Source: Lysobacteraceae bacterium (GTDB lineage Bacteria > Pseudomonadota > Gammaproteobacteria > Xanthomonadales > Xanthomonadaceae). From it: a stretch of DNA of 64,000 nt. How positions within the stretch are numbered: position 1 is the first letter of the stretch; every line of letters begins with the position of its first letter. The notes below the pieces were generated by a model that was not told the DNA's origin, searched no databases, and saw nothing but the letters and a program-made list of their open reading frames with translations. The DNA lies in contig JAMLIV010000018.1 in assembly GCA_023954075.1 (NCBI GenBank), positions 1 through 64,000 of the forward strand, written 5' to 3'. The position numbers and the translations under genes are program-made. Positions 1 to 7,994 of this stretch are shown here, piece by piece.

Positions 1-15
1 TTCAAGGGGGCCGCG

Positions 16-261
16 ATGAATCACCAGCACACCATGGATTGCCTCGACCAGCTCTATCAGCTGCTGACCTCGATGCAGGGACAGATCAACCTGCTTGTTG
101 ACGTGCTCCATTCCTGCCCGCGGCACGAGCTGTCCATCTCCAGCGACAACCTGCTCAATGCACTGGTGGTGCTGTCGCAGCAACTGGAAGCCGTGCAGGA
201 TATTGCCAGCGGCGAGCTTCCGGAGACGCTTGGGCTGAATCCGCCGCCCGCCCTGAGATGA
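16..261 (+). CDS. Small hypothetical protein
   Basis: The 81-residue product is not a family I recognise. It is soluble and helix-prone, rich in Leu and Gln, with no signal peptide or membrane segment. A purine-rich AAGGGGG lies about 6 nt before the ATG, which supports this start. The gene ends tail-to-tail with the immunity-like gene on the opposite strand, with 4 bp between the stops. Its base composition is closer to the genome average than the adjacent toxin/immunity stretch, so it may mark the edge of the accessory segment. Function unknown. Confidence 0.55.
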   Translation: MNHQHTMDCLDQLYQLLTSMQGQINLLVDVLHSCPRHELSISSDNLLNALVVLSQQLEAVQDIASGELPETLGLNPPPALR

Positions 262-265
262 CGGA

Positions 266-535
266 TCAAATCTTGTTCAGAGCTTCCCTAGCACTCTCTG
301 TGGCCTGCCGCAATTCATCACATGCCTGCGTAAAGACTGCAAGGAATGTCTGCACGTCGAACATCATTTGTACACCATTCTGCAAAATTCTTTGGTCATG
401 GAAAAAAGAAACCTCTAGCTGCCCATCATCGCGCTCATTGCGCACTTCACAAAGAAGTTGCTTGTCGAACGATATCTCTACGGCTAGGTTCCTGTAGCTC
501 GCGGGGCTTACAAAATCTAAGGAAAAACCGTTCAT
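266..535 (-). CDS. Putative immunity protein of the Rhs toxin tip
   Basis: This is an 89-residue small soluble protein with no signal peptide. It begins 3 bp after the stop of the Rhs C-terminal fragment on the same strand, which is the usual place for the immunity gene of a polymorphic toxin. The N-terminal half looks beta-rich and the C-terminal half is one amphipathic helix (roughly residues 60-88). The coding DNA is visibly more AT-rich than the rest of the window, typical of exchangeable toxin/immunity tips. I do not recognise the exact family. The function is inferred from position and size. Confidence 0.6.
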   Translation of the reverse strand: MNGFSLDFVSPASYRNLAVEISFDKQLLCEVRNERDDGQLEVSFFHDQRILQNGVQMMFDVQTFLAVFTQACDELRQATESAREALNKI

Positions 536-538
536 TGG

Positions 539-1555
539 CTACCTCTTTGGATCAAGAAAAGTATTGAACGCACCATCTGCATCGAAACGAACGCCTTGGC
601 CGTTTGGAAGCCTGTATTCGAATCCTCCTCTGGAGAGATCAGTCCTTACAGCATTCGGGTGCTCCAGTATCCCTTGGACTGTCTCACTAGCCATATTGTT
701 CCTCTGTGCAACATTTCCCGTAGGGGCAGTAAAAGTTCCGCCAGGACGAGTGGCGTGCTGTTCCAGCTTTCGGGCGGCAACCGACAGTCCAGTGCTGTTA
801 AACGGCTTGTTTGCTGCACCGACCATCGTCCTTATTTCGCTGGAAGCCAATGCCTTGGCGCCAGTAGCGACACCAGTTACACCGGCAACATCGGCAGCAA
901 TTTCACCGACAGTAGCAATAGCCGCGGGATTAGAAAGGGCTGCTATCCCTACTTCAACGCCCACTACTGCAGCAATCGGAATGGCCATGGCAGTGAGTCC
1001 CACACCAATCGCCGGTCCCAACCAGTCGTTGGCATCCCGAGGCGGGGGCTGCACCCCTAACCGCTTGTTATCCAGCTCGAACTCTCGCCCGCCCGGAAAC
1101 CGTCCATCCGGGTCAACAAACCTGTACGGGTTGTTGTTGGCATACCAATACCGATTGAAGCTCCCATGATCGGCGCTCACCGGGTCCGGGCTGATGAAGC
1201 CGGTCTCCGGGTCATGGTAGCGCTGCTGCATGTAGACCAGCTGGTTCGCCGCGTCCATCGCGTGGCCGGTGAAGCCGGGGCCGTCGCGCCAGAGGTGGTC
1301 GTGGGGTTCGCCGTAGGCGTCGTTCCAGCTTCGGTAGATGACGTCGCGGTTGCTCGCGGTCTTCACGCTCGGGGTGCCGCGATGGTCGCTGTGCAGGTAC
1401 GCGACGGTGGCGGCGCTGGCGTTGAGCGCGCGCGTGCGCTCGGCGACCAGCTGGCCGTTGAGGTGGATGTACTCGGTGCGCTCGTTGCTGGCGCTGTCTT
1501 CCGCGTAGCGCAGCGCGCCGCGGCGGTCGTAGACCTGGTAGCGCGTGCCCCACAT
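539..1555 (-). CDS. Rhs core C-terminus with polymorphic toxin tip (detached 3' part of rhs)
   Basis: The 338-residue frame carries the conserved end of an Rhs shell. YD-type repeats (residues 1-100) are followed by the Rhs-associated core signature ending NNNPYRFVDPDGRFPGG (around residues 140-155). After the core comes a hydrophobic Ala/Val/Ile-rich stretch (about 180-235), possibly used in membrane passage. The last ~75 residues form a tip ending GQGVRFDADGAFNTFLDPKR; its pattern resembles small nuclease toxins, but that is inference. The same frame stays open upstream to 1867 and still reads like shell sequence to about 1741, so the listed ATG is only the first Met of a fragment. The missing N-terminal part is at 2376-5999, separated by the BrnT/BrnA cassette. 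It may be silent unless translated independently. Confidence 0.7.
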   Translation of the reverse strand: MWGTRYQVYDRRGALRYAEDSASNERTEYIHLNGQLVAERTRALNASAATVAYLHSDHRGTPSVKTASNRDVIYRSWNDAYGEPHDHLWRDGPGFTGHAMDAANQLVYMQQRYHDPETGFISPDPVSADHGSFNRYWYANNNPYRFVDPDGRFPGGREFELDNKRLGVQPPPRDANDWLGPAIGVGLTAMAIPIAAVVGVEVGIAALSNPAAIATVGEIAADVAGVTGVATGAKALASSEIRTMVGAANKPFNSTGLSVAARKLEQHATRPGGTFTAPTGNVAQRNNMASETVQGILEHPNAVRTDLSRGGFEYRLPNGQGVRFDADGAFNTFLDPKR

Positions 1556-1816
1556 GGGTTCGATGGTGAGGACCCTTCGGCCGTGGGCGTCGTAGCGGTG
1601 GGTGATGCCGTTGGCGCTGACCAGGCGCTCGGCGTTGTCGAAGGTGAAGGTGCCCGATGTGCTGATGAGGTCTTCCTCGAAGCCGTTGCGGAAGATCGTC
1701 GGCGGCGTGAAGCCGGGGTTGCCGGCGCTGTGCCAGGTGGTCGACCTACGCGCCCAAGTGTTGATGCTGACCCACGACCGACCGGCCCAGCGGCGGCGCT
1801 GGTGGCCTTGGGGGGC

Positions 1817-1845
1817 TTGACTTTTCCCCTGAATGTTGTTACAAT
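1817..1845 (+). promoter_or_regulatory. Sigma-70 promoter of brnT-brnA
   Basis: TTGACT (1817-1822) and TACAAT (1840-1845) are separated by exactly 17 bp, five of six matches to each consensus hexamer. The -10 box ends 24 bp before the brnT ATG. It is the best sigma-70 match I noticed in the window, and it lies inside the region that interrupts rhs, pointing away from the rhs direction. BrnA-type repressors normally act at such a promoter; no operator is obvious by eye. Confidence 0.75.
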
Positions 1846-1869
1846 CGTAGTTGCTGCTGAGTAAAAACT

Positions 1870-2142
1870 ATGCAATTCGACTGGGATGAAGACAAAGCCG
1901 CCACCAATCTGATCAAGCACGGCGTACCGTTCAATGAAGCCTTGGCCGTGTTCCTCGACGTAAACCGACTCGACCGCTACGACGAGCGCGAAGACTACGG
2001 CGAGGATCGCTTCATCACGGTGGGGCTGGTTGATGGCCACGAACTGGCCGTCGCCTACACCTTGCGCGACGACACCATCCGCATCATTTCTGCCCGAAAG
2101 GCCACTCCCCATGAGCGACGCGAATACTGGAAAAACCGTTAG
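1870..2142 (+). CDS. brnT: BrnT family ribonuclease toxin
   Basis: This 90-residue protein fits the BrnT family. It starts with the typical FDWDEDKAATNLIKHGVPF pattern, continues through a DRYDEREDYGEDRF segment, and ends in a basic RKATPHERREYW helix. BrnT is a RelE-fold ribonuclease that stops translation and is neutralised by BrnA, the product of the overlapping downstream gene. Start: the ATG 24 bp after the -10 box; no clear Shine-Dalgarno is present, so expression may be weak. The cassette is inserted in antisense orientation within the rhs gene. Confidence 0.92.
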   Translation: MQFDWDEDKAATNLIKHGVPFNEALAVFLDVNRLDRYDEREDYGEDRFITVGLVDGHELAVAYTLRDDTIRIISARKATPHERREYWKNR

Positions 2143-2425
2143 GTTCACCCTCGACCCGGCCAACCCGCCCAAGATGAGCGAGGAAACCAAGGCCCGGTTG
2201 AAGGCCATGAAGGACGAGGACATCGACTTGAGCGACATTCCGGCCAGCTCGGATAACGCCATATGGACGCGCCCCGGCCTGCTCACCAGCGAGAACAAGC
2301 AGCAACTGACCCTGCGGCTGGATCGGGATGTGGTGGACTTCTTCAAGCAGTCTGGCCGCCGGTACCAGACCCGGATCAATGCCGTGCTGCGCGCCTTCGT
2401 GGATGCCCAAAGGCCCCGTCCATGA
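2111..2425 (+). CDS. brnA: BrnA family antitoxin
   Basis: The 104-residue product has the BrnA layout: a polar N-terminal toxin-binding part and a C-terminal ribbon-helix-helix DNA-binding region (about residues 65-103, with QLTLRLDRDVVDFFKQSG). The ATG at 2111 lies inside the last 32 bp of brnT, so the two genes are translationally coupled. A longer frame opens upstream at 2030, but the extra part only overlaps brnT in another frame, so the 2111 start is preferred. BrnA binds BrnT and represses the operon promoter. The gene ends within tens of base pairs of the rhs breakpoint. Confidence 0.9.
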   Translation: MSDANTGKTVRFTLDPANPPKMSEETKARLKAMKDEDIDLSDIPASSDNAIWTRPGLLTSENKQQLTLRLDRDVVDFFKQSGRRYQTRINAVLRAFVDAQRPRP

Positions 2426-5400
2426 CGCAACCCACCTCATGGGCGATACAACCCGTGTGGTCGAGCCGCTTGCCGCCGCTGTACTGATCGAGGATGCGGC
2501 CCGGCAGGCCGCGGGCGTTCTGCGTGACGCTGCGCGCGAGGCCGTTGCCGTAGCTGAACCCCTTGACCTGGCCGTTGGGGTGATACATGGCGGAGATGGC
2601 ATGGCTGCCGGCCTGCGTGGGCTGGCCGAGGGCGTTGGGCGCGTAGGCGATGCTCAGCGCGGTGCCGGGTGCGGTGTCCGGGTAGGTGAGCGAGGCGTCG
2701 TGGCCGAGGGCGGTGTAGCCGTGGGTGAGGGCGAAGGTTCTGTTTTCCGGCGGCAGGTGCAGGGACTCGGTGGTGGGCAGGCGGCGCTTGTTGTAGCCGT
2801 AGGTCCACTCGCTGGTCCTGCTGCTCCAGGCCAGCGGGGCGGTGGCGGACAGCGTGCCGGTGGTGGCGGTGTGCAGCGCGCCGTCGGGGTGGTAGGTGAA
2901 ACCCACGTCCTCGGTGCTGCCGGGGTGGTCGATGGCGATCAGGCGGTTGCGCGCATCGTGGACGTGGGCGCTGCGCTTGCTCGGGCCGACCGAGCCGGTC
3001 TGGCAGCTGGTGGTGCTGGTGAGGGTGTTCTGGCCGGTGGCGCGCCAGGCCAGGTTGCCGGCGGCGTCGTACAGGAACAGCGAGATGCCGGCGTCGGGCT
3101 CGATGGTCTTGCACAGGCGCTGCTGGCTGTCGTACAGGTAGCGGCGCGTCAGGCTGAGGCTTTCCGGGCCGCCGCCGGGCGGGGTGTAGCTGCCGCTGCG
3201 GGTGAGGGTGAGCGGCTTGCCGTAGGCATCGCGCGTGTAGGTGGTGGTGACGCCTTCGGGCGCGGCAACGCTCAGCGGCAGGCGGTAGTCGGGCTCGTCG
3301 AAGGTCTGGTGGCTGGTCGTGGTGACGTGGCCCCTCGGATCGATGACGGCGACCTGGTTGCCGGGCAGGTAGCTGATTTCGGTGGTGAGGATGCCGAGCT
3401 CGGAGTTGGCCTGCGTTTTCCGGGTTCGGCCCAGCGCATCGTACTGGGTGGTGATGCCGGTGGCGGGGCTGCTGCCGGTGCTGGGATAGGAGGCGAAGGT
3501 TTCCCGGCCCTGGCTGTCGAAGGCGCGCTTCACGTAGCGGGTGGTGGCGCTGCTGGCGGTGTCGCGTTCGCGGGTGAGCACGGGGCGCCACAGGGCGTCG
3601 TAGAAGGTGTCGCGGCTATGGGTTCCGGTCGTTTCGGCCAGCCGCCAGCGGCCGGCGGGAATGCCTGCGTCGGTGTCGTCACTGGCGAGCGGGGCGAAAC
3701 TTCGCGAGGTGGGGGTCCAGGCGGTGCTGTCGCCGGCGGGCCAGGTGATGCTGGAGAGCCTGCCCATCGGGTCATAGCCGTAGTTCGTGGCGTAGCCCAG
3801 TTCGTCGGTGATCCGGGTGATTTCGCCTCGCGCGCTGACGATGGCCGTCTGCGTCGCGCCGGCGGGTGCTTCGGCGGTGGCCGGGTGCCGGATGTGGCGC
3901 GGCACGCCGCGGTACCAGTCGGTGAAGGTGGTGGTGTGGCCGTTGCCGTCGGTGCTGGTGTGCAGCGAACCGTCCGCATGCCAGGTCAGGGTTTGCAGCA
4001 CCTGGCCATAGGCGGCGTGGGTGAGCGGCAGGGCGGTGACGGGATCGAAGGTGGTTTGCGCCACGGCGGTGTTGGTGCAGCCCGTGCCGCCCGCCGTGGT
4101 GCTGAGGCAGGTGCGTTTTTCCATCTGGCCCAGCACCCACCGCGCGGTGTTGTCGTGATAGGCGATCTTTTCAACCCGCGTGGCACTGCCCGTCCGGGTG
4201 ATCCGGGTGGGGCGGGCGAAGATATCGAAGTCCGCCGGCGCGACGGACCAGCCGAAGGTGTTGCCATCCTGCGTGATCGTGTTGCCTTTTTGCGGAATGT
4301 TCCGGCCTGCCATGCCGTCGGTGCGCTGCATGGGGCTAAAACCGACATGCGATGGAAAGGCAAGCCCCGCCGATGACGTCTGATGGGTCATCGTTTCGGT
4401 ACGAAGGATAGTGTTGATGTTGGGACCGGTTTCCCGCTTCAGCAGTCGTCCTTCGTTCTCCGCGTACTTCGTGCCGAAGGTGTGCCGGACGAAATCGTCC
4501 GGCCCGGTCACCGCGACCGCCTTGGTGGTGATGCATCCGCTGCCGCACTCGCCCTGCCAGGTGGCGTTGGCGGTGCCGTAGTCGAACTGCCAAGTCAGCG
4601 GCGCTGCGAGGCCCGGCCCGGAGATGGTCTTGGTCTTGAGGGCAAAGGATGAGAAGTACCGGGGGTGAACCGTGTAATAGCTGGTTCCGTTATTTTGATT
4701 CAGGTACGGTGCGCAAATCTGCGGAACGCTCGCGCGGCCATGTTGCGTGGGCCGGAATGTGAACATGCCCGTGGCACCGGAAGGGTGCGTGATCGTTGCG
4801 TGATGGGAGGTTTGCGCGTTGTCTCGCAGCAACTCTCCTCCACACCCCCGGTCTTCCAGGGTCATGGGATAAAGCCACACCAGGTCTGCCATCTGGTAGC
4901 CCCAGGCCGAACCATCCGGGCGCGTGGCGCTCAACAGGAAGTCACGCGCGGCATCGTACTGGTAGTTCCAGGTTCGGGTGCCATCCGTGGCCGAAGCAAT
5001 GACATCGTTGTCGTACGTCAGTGTGATGCTGCGCCCGTCGCTGGCCGCGATCTGCATGAGCTTCGCACCATACCAGGTGAAGGCGACGAAGTTGCCGAAG
5101 CGGTCCTCGATCCGGGTCGGGTAAATCCAGACATCGTCACGCGGAAGGATTGCCATGCCCGGTGCCGTCGGCACCAGATCCTTGCTGTCCTCCGTACCAG
5201 GCATACTGGGTGTCGCGCGCAACGGCGGCATGCCAAGAGGCTTGCTCAGAAGTTGCGTTCGATAAGGAACCATCCAGTCGAAGGTGTAGCGTGTGCCATT
5301 CGGGTCGATGGCCAGAAAGCCCTGCCCTGAATACCCGTTGCCGTTGGCCAGCGTGGACAGACAGCTGAAGAACCACTGGTCCTGCGTGACCCAGTAGTAT

Positions 5401-5999
5401 GGTCCGCCGCTGGCGGGCTGGTTCGGATTGCTGCTCTGCTGGTAGACGAGCAGTTCCTGTTCACCTGCGCCGGGCGCATAGAGGTGATGGCCATACCAGT
5501 AGTCGGCACCGCTGAACGGCTGCCCCAGGTAATACACCGTCGGTGGCTCGGTGAGCATGACGTTCGAGCAGCGGTTACCCGAAGGAGGCGAGGACCAGCC
5601 CGTCTGGCGGGCAAACGTGCCGTGGACGTGCGGGATGTCGATCTGCCAGTCGGCGAACGGATAGATCGGTTGCTCATCCGCGTCGATCTTGTTCTCGACG
5701 ACATAGCGCCGCCCTAGCCGGACCGGTACCAGGCCGGGACCGGGCAGTTCGATGTCGGTGACGGTGAACTCGGTGCTGCCGGTGTACAGATTGGTCTGCT
5801 CGCCAAAGGCGTCCGGACCCAGGTTGCCGACCACTTCCGCACTTTGGATCACCCGCCCGTATTCGTGCGCCAGCGTGGTTTCCTGGGCGCGGGTGGGGGC
5901 AAGAACCGGCAAGGCCAGCAGCAGGAGCGAGAGGCGGCGCAGGAAGCGTGGCGGCGGGATGCCTGCCGAGGATGCGAATGCCTTGTCATTGCGGATCAT
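2376..5999 (-). CDS. Secreted Rhs/YD-repeat protein, N-terminal part, truncated
   Basis: The 1,207-residue protein begins with a clear signal peptide (Arg-rich start, then RLSLLLLALPVLAPTRAQ). A GGAG sequence sits about 8 nt before the ATG. The body contains an N-terminal Rhs domain (LYTGSTEFTVTDIELPGPG, around residues 65-85) and many YD repeats such as YDPMGRLSSITWPAG and YDSQQRLCKTI. The shell reads normally to about residue 1,180 (GRILDQYSGGKRLDH), then runs into roughly 25 unrelated residues and a stop. The remaining shell, core and toxin tip continue at 539-1741, so the gene is split by the BrnT/BrnA insertion. An intact Rhs encapsulates and delivers its tip; this copy probably cannot. 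No VgrG, PAAR or other T6SS gene is nearby, and the signal peptide suggests Sec export. Confidence 0.85.
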   Translation of the reverse strand: MIRNDKAFASSAGIPPPRFLRRLSLLLLALPVLAPTRAQETTLAHEYGRVIQSAEVVGNLGPDAFGEQTNLYTGSTEFTVTDIELPGPGLVPVRLGRRYVVENKIDADEQPIYPFADWQIDIPHVHGTFARQTGWSSPPSGNRCSNVMLTEPPTVYYLGQPFSGADYWYGHHLYAPGAGEQELLVYQQSSNPNQPASGGPYYWVTQDQWFFSCLSTLANGNGYSGQGFLAIDPNGTRYTFDWMVPYRTQLLSKPLGMPPLRATPSMPGTEDSKDLVPTAPGMAILPRDDVWIYPTRIEDRFGNFVAFTWYGAKLMQIAASDGRSITLTYDNDVIASATDGTRTWNYQYDAARDFLLSATRPDGSAWGYQMADLVWLYPMTLEDRGCGGELLRDNAQTSHHATITHPSGATGMFTFRPTQHGRASVPQICAPYLNQNNGTSYYTVHPRYFSSFALKTKTISGPGLAAPLTWQFDYGTANATWQGECGSGCITTKAVAVTGPDDFVRHTFGTKYAENEGRLLKRETGPNINTILRTETMTHQTSSAGLAFPSHVGFSPMQRTDGMAGRNIPQKGNTITQDGNTFGWSVAPADFDIFARPTRITRTGSATRVEKIAYHDNTARWVLGQMEKRTCLSTTAGGTGCTNTAVAQTTFDPVTALPLTHAAYGQVLQTLTWHADGSLHTSTDGNGHTTTFTDWYRGVPRHIRHPATAEAPAGATQTAIVSARGEITRITDELGYATNYGYDPMGRLSSITWPAGDSTAWTPTSRSFAPLASDDTDAGIPAGRWRLAETTGTHSRDTFYDALWRPVLTRERDTASSATTRYVKRAFDSQGRETFASYPSTGSSPATGITTQYDALGRTRKTQANSELGILTTEISYLPGNQVAVIDPRGHVTTTSHQTFDEPDYRLPLSVAAPEGVTTTYTRDAYGKPLTLTRSGSYTPPGGGPESLSLTRRYLYDSQQRLCKTIEPDAGISLFLYDAAGNLAWRATGQNTLTSTTSCQTGSVGPSKRSAHVHDARNRLIAIDHPGSTEDVGFTYHPDGALHTATTGTLSATAPLAWSSRTSEWTYGYNKRRLPTTESLHLPPENRTFALTHGYTALGHDASLTYPDTAPGTALSIAYAPNALGQPTQAGSHAISAMYHPNGQVKGFSYGNGLARSVTQNARGLPGRILDQYSGGKRLDHTGCIAHEVGCVMDGAFGHPRRRAARH

Positions 6000-6125
6000 G
6001 GGTTGTCTCCGGTGGAGCGGGCGAGAGTTCTTTCGTACAGGCAGCCGTTGATCCGGCGGTGATCGCAGGTCGGTCGTGGTTCATCCTGCCCCTATGCGGG
6101 CTCGGCGGGGAGTGGAGGTGAAGTA

Positions 6126-6336
6126 TTGATTCAATCATTTCACCTGATTAGCCCTGACTCTCAGCTCGTCATTCCTGCGAAGGCAGGAATCCAGTGTCTT
6201 TGCTTTCAGATGCCTCCACAACAAAAGCCAAGTCACCGGGTTTCCGCCAAAAGCATGCGGGAATGGCGAGCCAAAGCCACTCTTCGCCGAAGCATCGGCT
6301 GAGGATCAGGGCTAATCAGGTCATTTCATGAATCAA
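6126..6336. promoter_or_regulatory. Palindrome split by the 178-bp element (putative operator)
   Basis: TTGATTCA (6126-6133) and TGAATCAA (6329-6336) are perfect inverted copies. Removing the inserted element and one copy of its target duplication brings them together around a 9-bp spacer, about 40 bp before the HTH regulator gene at 6378. A dyad in that position is typical of an autoregulator operator. The role is inference; the symmetry is seen directly. Confidence 0.45.
6143..6320. mobile_element. MITE-like inverted-repeat element, 178 bp, with 8-bp target duplication
   Basis: The ends are 23-bp inverted repeats (6143-6165 and 6298-6320) that match except at two adjacent bases; each begins CCTGATTAGCCCTGA reading inward. 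The element is flanked by direct repeats TCATTTCA at 6135-6142 and 6321-6328, a target-site duplication. Inside, CTCGTCATTCCTGC (6165-6178) faces an imperfect inverted copy (6257-6270), and there is no ORF. This is the structure of a non-autonomous element moved in trans by a transposase. No transposase is in the window, and the parent family is not identified. The rest of the 5999-6378 gap shows nothing else apart from the split palindrome. Confidence 0.75.
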
Positions 6337-6377
6337 ACTTCAAATTTCATTGAACCGGAACTTCATCTTCCGGCTCC

Positions 6378-6767
6378 ATGGACGAGAAAAAGCAATTTGC
6401 CAAGCGACTGCGTGCCGCGATGATTGCCGCAGGTCATGAGCCGCGCCCCAGCGTGCTCGAAAAACACTTCAACGCCCGTTACTGGGGGCGCTCCGTGACC
6501 TATCAGGCGGTGCGCCGCTGGCTTCTCGGGCTATCCATTCCGGCGCAGGAGAAGTTGCAGGTTCTCGCCGATTGGCTGCATGTCGAGCCGCAAGTGTTGC
6601 GCTACGGCCTTACCGGGGGCACCCGACAAGCCGCGAAAAGCATGGGCATCCGCGCGCCGCACTGGGACTCGATTGCGGCGACTGACCAGGCACTGATCCA
6701 AGCCTATCTCTCGCTCCCCGAGGCCACGCGCCAGCATCTGCGCGCGTTCATCGCGGCGCTGCGGTGA
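6378..6767 (+). CDS. HTH-type (Xre/phage repressor-like) transcriptional regulator
   Basis: The 129-residue protein has an N-terminal helix-turn-helix region (about residues 5-65) of the lambda-repressor type, with the recognition region around GRSVTYQAVRRWLLGLSIP followed by a helix ending LADWLHVEP. The C-terminal half (LIQAYLSLPEATRQHLRAF) is helical and resembles the dimerisation tail of small phage-like repressors. It is not linked to phage genes here. Its upstream region holds a palindrome split by the inserted element at 6143-6320, so its regulation may have been altered. It is convergent with lplA. Target genes unknown. Confidence 0.75.
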   Translation: MDEKKQFAKRLRAAMIAAGHEPRPSVLEKHFNARYWGRSVTYQAVRRWLLGLSIPAQEKLQVLADWLHVEPQVLRYGLTGGTRQAAKSMGIRAPHWDSIAATDQALIQAYLSLPEATRQHLRAFIAALR

Positions 6768-6840
6768 TTCGGAGCACAGGGGCGGGAGCGGCGCGCAGCA
6801 GCGATGTTCCCGCAGGGCGGAACATCGCCACCTTGCCGGG

Positions 6841-7614
6841 TCAGGGCACGACCTCCATCCATTCCTGGGTGCCGAACTTCGCCGCGACCAGCGCCTTGGC
6901 GCGGGTCATTTCTTCGGCCGAGATCGCGCTCGGGGCGAGGCCGTGGTCCTGGCGGAAGGTGTCGATCATGCATTCGATCACGGCTTCGCGGGGCAGGCCG
7001 GTCTGGCTGCGCAAGGGATCGACGCGCTTGACCGCGCTCTGGGTGCCCTTGTCGGAGAGTTTCTCGCGGCCGATGCGCAGCACCTCCAGCATCTTGGCCG
7101 CGTCGATGTCGTAGGCCATGGTGACGTGGTGCAACACCGCCCGCGAGCGGCGCGCCTGGGCCGCGCCGGCGATCTTGCCCGATGCCGAGGCGATGTCGTT
7201 GAGCGGCACGTACCAGGCCTCGATGCCGAGTGATCGCAGCGCCTTGAGCACCCAGGCATCCATGAAGGCGTAGGCCTCCTGGAAGCTCATGCCTTCGACC
7301 AGGGACTCGGGCGCGGAGAGTGAATAGGTGATGGTGTTGCCCGGTTCGATGAACATCGCGCCGCCGCCGCTGATGCGGCGCACCACCTCGATGCCGTGGT
7401 GCCGTGCGCCCTCGGGATCGACTTCGTTGCGCAGCGACTGGAAGCGCCCGATCACCACTGCCGACGAGGCCCACTCCCACACCCGCAGCGTGGGTGGACG
7501 ACGGCCGGCGCCGACTTCATCGGTGATGACCTCGTCCAGCGCCATGTGCAGCGCGGGCGATTGCGGTGCGGCGTGGATGAGCTGCCAGTCGTACCGGTTC
7601 CAGCGTTCGATCAC
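6841..7614 (-). CDS. lplA: Lipoate-protein ligase A, catalytic subunit
   Basis: The 257-residue protein is the catalytic (biotin/lipoyl ligase fold) part of lipoate-protein ligase, which activates lipoate with ATP and attaches it to E2 and GcvH proteins. Visible signatures are VRRISGGGAMFIEPGNTITYSL (binding loop, about residues 65-90) and SGKIAGAAQARR with the conserved lysine. It lacks the accessory C-terminal domain, which is supplied by the gene immediately upstream. Start: GTG at 7614, overlapping the upstream stop by 4 bp (GTGA) with GGGAG 7 nt before it; a longer frame to 7836 only shadows the upstream gene. The aceE product at 32 kb belongs to a lipoyl-dependent complex. Confidence 0.88.
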   Translation of the reverse strand: MIERWNRYDWQLIHAAPQSPALHMALDEVITDEVGAGRRPPTLRVWEWASSAVVIGRFQSLRNEVDPEGARHHGIEVVRRISGGGAMFIEPGNTITYSLSAPESLVEGMSFQEAYAFMDAWVLKALRSLGIEAWYVPLNDIASASGKIAGAAQARRSRAVLHHVTMAYDIDAAKMLEVLRIGREKLSDKGTQSAVKRVDPLRSQTGLPREAVIECMIDTFRQDHGLAPSAISAEEMTRAKALVAAKFGTQEWMEVVP

Positions 7615-7907
7615 GCGGATTCTCCCACGTCGATGGCGCGCCGCACCGCGGTCGCGATGGCTGCGGGGCTGACGCCGTACATCCGCACGCCGTCCGGCAG
7701 GCCGGACGCGATCGCGTCCGCGAGCGCCTCCGCGTCCGTATCGGCGGACAGGCCCGCGAGGGCGGCGTTGATCGCCTCCAGCGCGGCATCGGGCTCCAGG
7801 AAGAAGTCGCCGCTGACCTGCACCCGCGCCAGGCACCCGCGTTCGATCGAGAGATCGACGACGGTGAGCTTGCCGCCGGGCATCTTGTATTCGCCGTGTC
7901 GGTTCAT
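7611..7907 (-). CDS. lplB: Lipoate-protein ligase accessory (C-terminal domain) subunit
   Basis: The 98-residue protein matches the C-terminal accessory domain of lipoate ligases: it opens GEYKMPGGKLTVVDLSIERG and contains the VSGDFFLEPDAALEAINAAL pattern. In single-chain LplA this domain is fused behind the catalytic domain and is needed for lipoate adenylation. Split versions with a separate small subunit are known from Thermoplasma. Here the small subunit gene comes first and overlaps lplA by 4 bp, so the two should be made together. It is divergent from the membrane protein gene at 7995. The symbol follows the archaeal naming. Confidence 0.8.
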   Translation of the reverse strand: MNRHGEYKMPGGKLTVVDLSIERGCLARVQVSGDFFLEPDAALEAINAALAGLSADTDAEALADAIASGLPDGVRMYGVSPAAIATAVRRAIDVGESA

Positions 7908-7994
7908 GCGCGCATCTTAGTGCCGCAGGCGGGGATCGGGATAAGCTTGGGCGATGCGTTTGCCCTGCCTTCCCATCGCACTGGTGTCCGGCTG

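Noticed and set aside
2328..4376. A 682-codon plus-strand frame overlapping rhs
   Set aside because: Gly/Val/Ala-rich shadow of the repetitive rhs coding strand with no recognisable domain.
1..6400. Prophage or T6SS locus
   Set aside because: No VgrG, PAAR, Hcp, integrase or phage structural gene was seen; the Rhs protein carries a Sec-type signal peptide and the HTH gene stands alone.
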